Positions 5,590 through 7,433 of a stretch of 7,433 nucleotides of DNA are shown here, in pieces (the stretch's first letter is position 1; every line of letters starts with the position of its first letter). The position numbers and the translations under genes are program-made. A model generated the notes under the pieces. It did no database searches, was not told where the DNA came from, and worked only from the letters and a program-made list of their open reading frames with translations. The stretch is from Acidobacteriota bacterium (lineage in GTDB: Bacteria; Acidobacteriota; Blastocatellia; Pyrinomonadales; Pyrinomonadaceae). The DNA lies in the NCBI GenBank assembly GCA_003222935.1, contig QHXL01000038.1:3257-10689 (forward strand). Direction: 5' to 3'.

Positions 5590-6804
5590 ATGAGTTCAAC
5601 AACACTTCCACCGCAATTTGAGGTCGTCGATAGACCGCTCGACACCCAAATGACAATCTCGATGGGACCGCAACACCCGTCGACACACGGTGTCTTGCGT
5701 CTCGAGTTAGTGCTTGACGGCGAAATGGTCGTCAAAGCGACTCCCGACATCGGATATCTCCACACGGGAATGGAGAAGCTCTTTGAATATAAGAAGTATC
5801 AACAGGGGATCGTAATTACCGACCGGATGGACTACCTGAATCCGCTCGGCAACAACCTCGCCTACGTGATGGCTGGTGAGAAACTACTAGGCCTGGAAAT
5901 TCCTGAAAGAGCTCAGACGATCCGAGTGTTGATGTGTGAACTGCAACGAATAGGGTCGCATCTTGTTTGGCTCGGCACTCATGCGCTCGACATCGGCGCG
6001 ATGACTGTCTTCTTCTATTGCTTCCGCGAGCGCGAGAAGATTCTGAATCTGATCGAAGCTGCTTCGGGTGGTCGGCTTACTCCGTCATACTTCCGCATTG
6101 GCGGGTTAATGATGGATCTACCGGCTGGTTTTGAGAACCGTTGTATACAGTTTCTCAATGACTTTCCGAAAGCAGTCGATGAGTTTCACACTCTTCTGAC
6201 CGGCAATCGTATTTTTCAAAAACGCACGCAAGGTGTTGGCTACATCTCCGCGGAGGACGCAATTGACTGGGGACTTTCTGGTCCATGCTTGCGTGGAAGT
6301 GGCGTGGCCCTTGATATTAGGCGAGCCAACCCTTACACCGGTTACGAAAAGTACGATTTCGAAGTACCAGTTGAAATGGATTGCGACGTCTGGGCGCGCT
6401 ACATGGTACGGATGCGCGAGTTGAAGGAGTCGCACAAGATTGCCGTGCAGGCTTTATCAAGATTGAAACCCGGGCCAGTGAAAGCCGACGCTCCGAAAGT
6501 GGTGCTGCCGGATCGTGAAGCAATGAAGACGCACATGGATGCTTTGATTCATCACTTCCTTATCGTCGCTGAAGGCTTCGACGTTCCAGCAGGCGAGGTT
6601 TATCACGCAATTGAGGCTTCGAAGGGTGAACTGGGTGTCTACATGAAATCCGACGGTGGACCTAAACCAAGTCGCGTGCATTTCCGTGGGCCAAGCTTTG
6701 TTAATCTGTCGGCCCTACCCGACATGGCAAAAGGTGAAATGGTCGCAGACATCGTTGCAGTAATTGGATCGCTGGATATTGTGCTGGGGGAGATAGACAG
6801 ATAG
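5590..6804 (+). CDS. nuoD: NADH-quinone oxidoreductase subunit D
   Basis: NuoD (49 kDa subunit) forms the quinone-reduction pocket with NuoB. At 404 residues it has the normal length of the unfused subunit. Hallmarks are GPQHPSTHGVLRLEL (26-40), IGYLHTGMEKLFE (54-66), TDRMDYLNPLGNN (77-89), the YHAIEASKGELG segment near 338-349, and the C-terminal SLDIVLGEIDR end. His33 and Tyr82 sit 49 residues apart, as do His38 and Tyr87, the quinone contacts of Thermus Nqo4, so the pocket looks intact. No Shine-Dalgarno is visible before the ATG at 5590 because the palindromic repeat ends there. The next gene, nuoE, is 131 nt away across another palindromic repeat. The call is firm; how translation starts is not clear from sequence. 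Confidence 0.98.
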   Translation: MSSTTLPPQFEVVDRPLDTQMTISMGPQHPSTHGVLRLELVLDGEMVVKATPDIGYLHTGMEKLFEYKKYQQGIVITDRMDYLNPLGNNLAYVMAGEKLLGLEIPERAQTIRVLMCELQRIGSHLVWLGTHALDIGAMTVFFYCFREREKILNLIEAASGGRLTPSYFRIGGLMMDLPAGFENRCIQFLNDFPKAVDEFHTLLTGNRIFQKRTQGVGYISAEDAIDWGLSGPCLRGSGVALDIRRANPYTGYEKYDFEVPVEMDCDVWARYMVRMRELKESHKIAVQALSRLKPGPVKADAPKVVLPDREAMKTHMDALIHHFLIVAEGFDVPAGEVYHAIEASKGELGVYMKSDGGPKPSRVHFRGPSFVNLSALPDMAKGEMVADIVAVIGSLDIVLGEIDR

Positions 6805-6817
6805 AGCTTGGTGGTTT

Positions 6818-6929
6818 GATCTTTGTATTTTGATCTTTGTGCTTGGTGTTTTTGGTTCACAATTACAAACTCAAAGTACAAAGCACTAAAATCTAAAGAC
6901 AAAGATCTAAGTACAAAGAACTAGAGACA
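6818..6929. repeat. Heptad-built palindrome between nuoD and nuoE
   Basis: Arms 6818-6847 and 6878-6907 are inverted copies with about 25 of 30 positions matching, around a 30-nt loop. The sequence divides into 7-nt words without slipping frame: GATCTTT, GTATTTT, GATCTTT, GTGCTTG, GTGTTTT from 6818 to 6852, and AAGTACA, AAGCACT, AAAATCT, AAAGACA, AAGATCT, AAGTACA, AAGAACT, AGAGACA from 6874 to 6929. The heptad run extends past the hairpin to within 6 nt of the nuoE GTG. The word set differs from that of the nuoC-nuoD element, but the design is the same. It occupies most of the 131-nt gap. Confidence 0.85.
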
Positions 6930-6935
6930 AAATTC

Positions 6936-7433
6936 GTGAGTTCTCAACTAATAAACATCCAACCTCTCTCTCAGCCTGTCGACCTTAACGTGGCGCCGGC
7001 GACGTTTTCACCTGACGTTGAGGCTGAGATCGATCGACACCTGGCGAAGTATCCGGTGAAACGATCTGCAATTCTGCCGTTGATGTTTATTGTGCAGAGG
7101 GAGCGTGGTGGATATCTCGATCCGGCTGGTGTGTTGTATCTCGCAAACCGTTTGACGTTGCGCATCACCGACATCTGGGAAGTCGCGACATTCTACTCGA
7201 TGATCAATACCGAACCGGTCGGCAAGTATCACATCCAGGTTTGCAAGACACTCTCTTGCAAAATACGAGGAGCCGGAACAATAACAGAACATTGTTCGAG
7301 CAAACTCGGGATCAAGCCTGGGGAGACTACCGCTGACCTTCGTTTCACGTTATCGGAAGTTGAATGTCTCGGTTCGTGTGGCACTGCGCCGATGTTTCAG
7401 TTGAACTTCGATTACCACGAGAACCTGACAACG
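6936..7433 (+). CDS. nuoE: NADH-quinone oxidoreductase subunit E (3' truncated)
   Basis: NuoE (24 kDa subunit) carries the [2Fe-2S] cluster N1a next to the FMN subunit NuoF in the NADH-oxidising module of complex I. The frame is open from GTG at 6936 to the window end, 166 codons, so the C-terminus is missing. The thioredoxin-like cluster site is visible with all four ligands: Cys103 and Cys108 (CKTLSC, the CxxxxC pair) and Cys144 and Cys148 (CLGSC, the CxxxC pair, followed by GTAP). The helical N-terminal domain is present at about 26-90, with the ATFYSMI segment at 84-90. GTG is the only start codon between an in-frame TAA (about 6894) and the conserved region that gives a full N-terminus; a weak AGAGA lies 8 nt before it, inside the heptad repeat. 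nuoF would be expected next. Confidence 0.95.
   Translation, partial: MSSQLINIQPLSQPVDLNVAPATFSPDVEAEIDRHLAKYPVKRSAILPLMFIVQRERGGYLDPAGVLYLANRLTLRITDIWEVATFYSMINTEPVGKYHIQVCKTLSCKIRGAGTITEHCSSKLGIKPGETTADLRFTLSEVECLGSCGTAPMFQLNFDYHENLTT

Noticed and set aside
5512..6929. CRISPR-like arrays at the nuoC-nuoD and nuoD-nuoE gaps
   Set aside because: The repeated units are 7 nt, degenerate and contiguous, with no spacers.
7008..7292. Minus-strand open frames opposite nuoE
   Set aside because: They are antisense to the clear NuoE frame, which has all four cluster cysteines.

Overview
The window carries the 3' end of a RecQ-family helicase gene, a small membrane-protein gene, a minus-strand group with thiamine-thiazole genes (unknown gene, thiS, thiG), and the first five genes of a plus-strand complex I operon (nuoA-nuoB-nuoC-nuoD-nuoE, the last cut by the window end). 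Base composition is near half GC by eye. Separate nuoC and nuoD genes, the NuoA/NuoB sequence style, and the N-terminal module of the unknown 370-residue protein, which I remember from Acidobacteriota and myxobacteria, suggest an Acidobacteriota-like bacterium (perhaps Blastocatellia). That assignment is a judgement from memory, not a search result.

Layout. 1-594: RecQ zinc-binding and RQC domains, 5' end outside the window. 595-900: non-coding, with a large imperfect palindrome built on a 10-nt period. 901-1359: DUF4282-type two-helix membrane protein, meeting thiG tail to tail with 8 bp between the stop codons. 3573-1368 on the minus strand: GTG-started unknown protein, then thiS (TTG start, Shine-Dalgarno overlapping the previous stop codon), then thiG. 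3574-3845: divergent intergenic region with a sigma70-like promoter and two neighbouring hairpins ahead of nuoA. 3846-7433: nuoABCDE, tightly spaced from A to C, but with 77 and 131 bp gaps around nuoD that are largely filled by palindromes made of degenerate 7-nt words.

Function. ThiS carries the sulfur, as a C-terminal thiocarboxylate, that ThiG uses to build the thiazole of thiamine. NuoB, NuoC and NuoD form the connecting, quinone-reducing part of NADH:quinone oxidoreductase, NuoE belongs to the NADH-oxidising module and NuoA to the membrane arm.

The points most worth a second look are: the 16-residue tail after the Gly-Gly-Gly of ThiS, which would have to be removed for the canonical chemistry; the two heptad-built palindromes inside the nuo operon, with a related 10-nt-period palindrome elsewhere; and the unknown modular protein co-transcribed with thiS. 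I see no CRISPR array, insertion sequence, tRNA, rRNA or TPP riboswitch.
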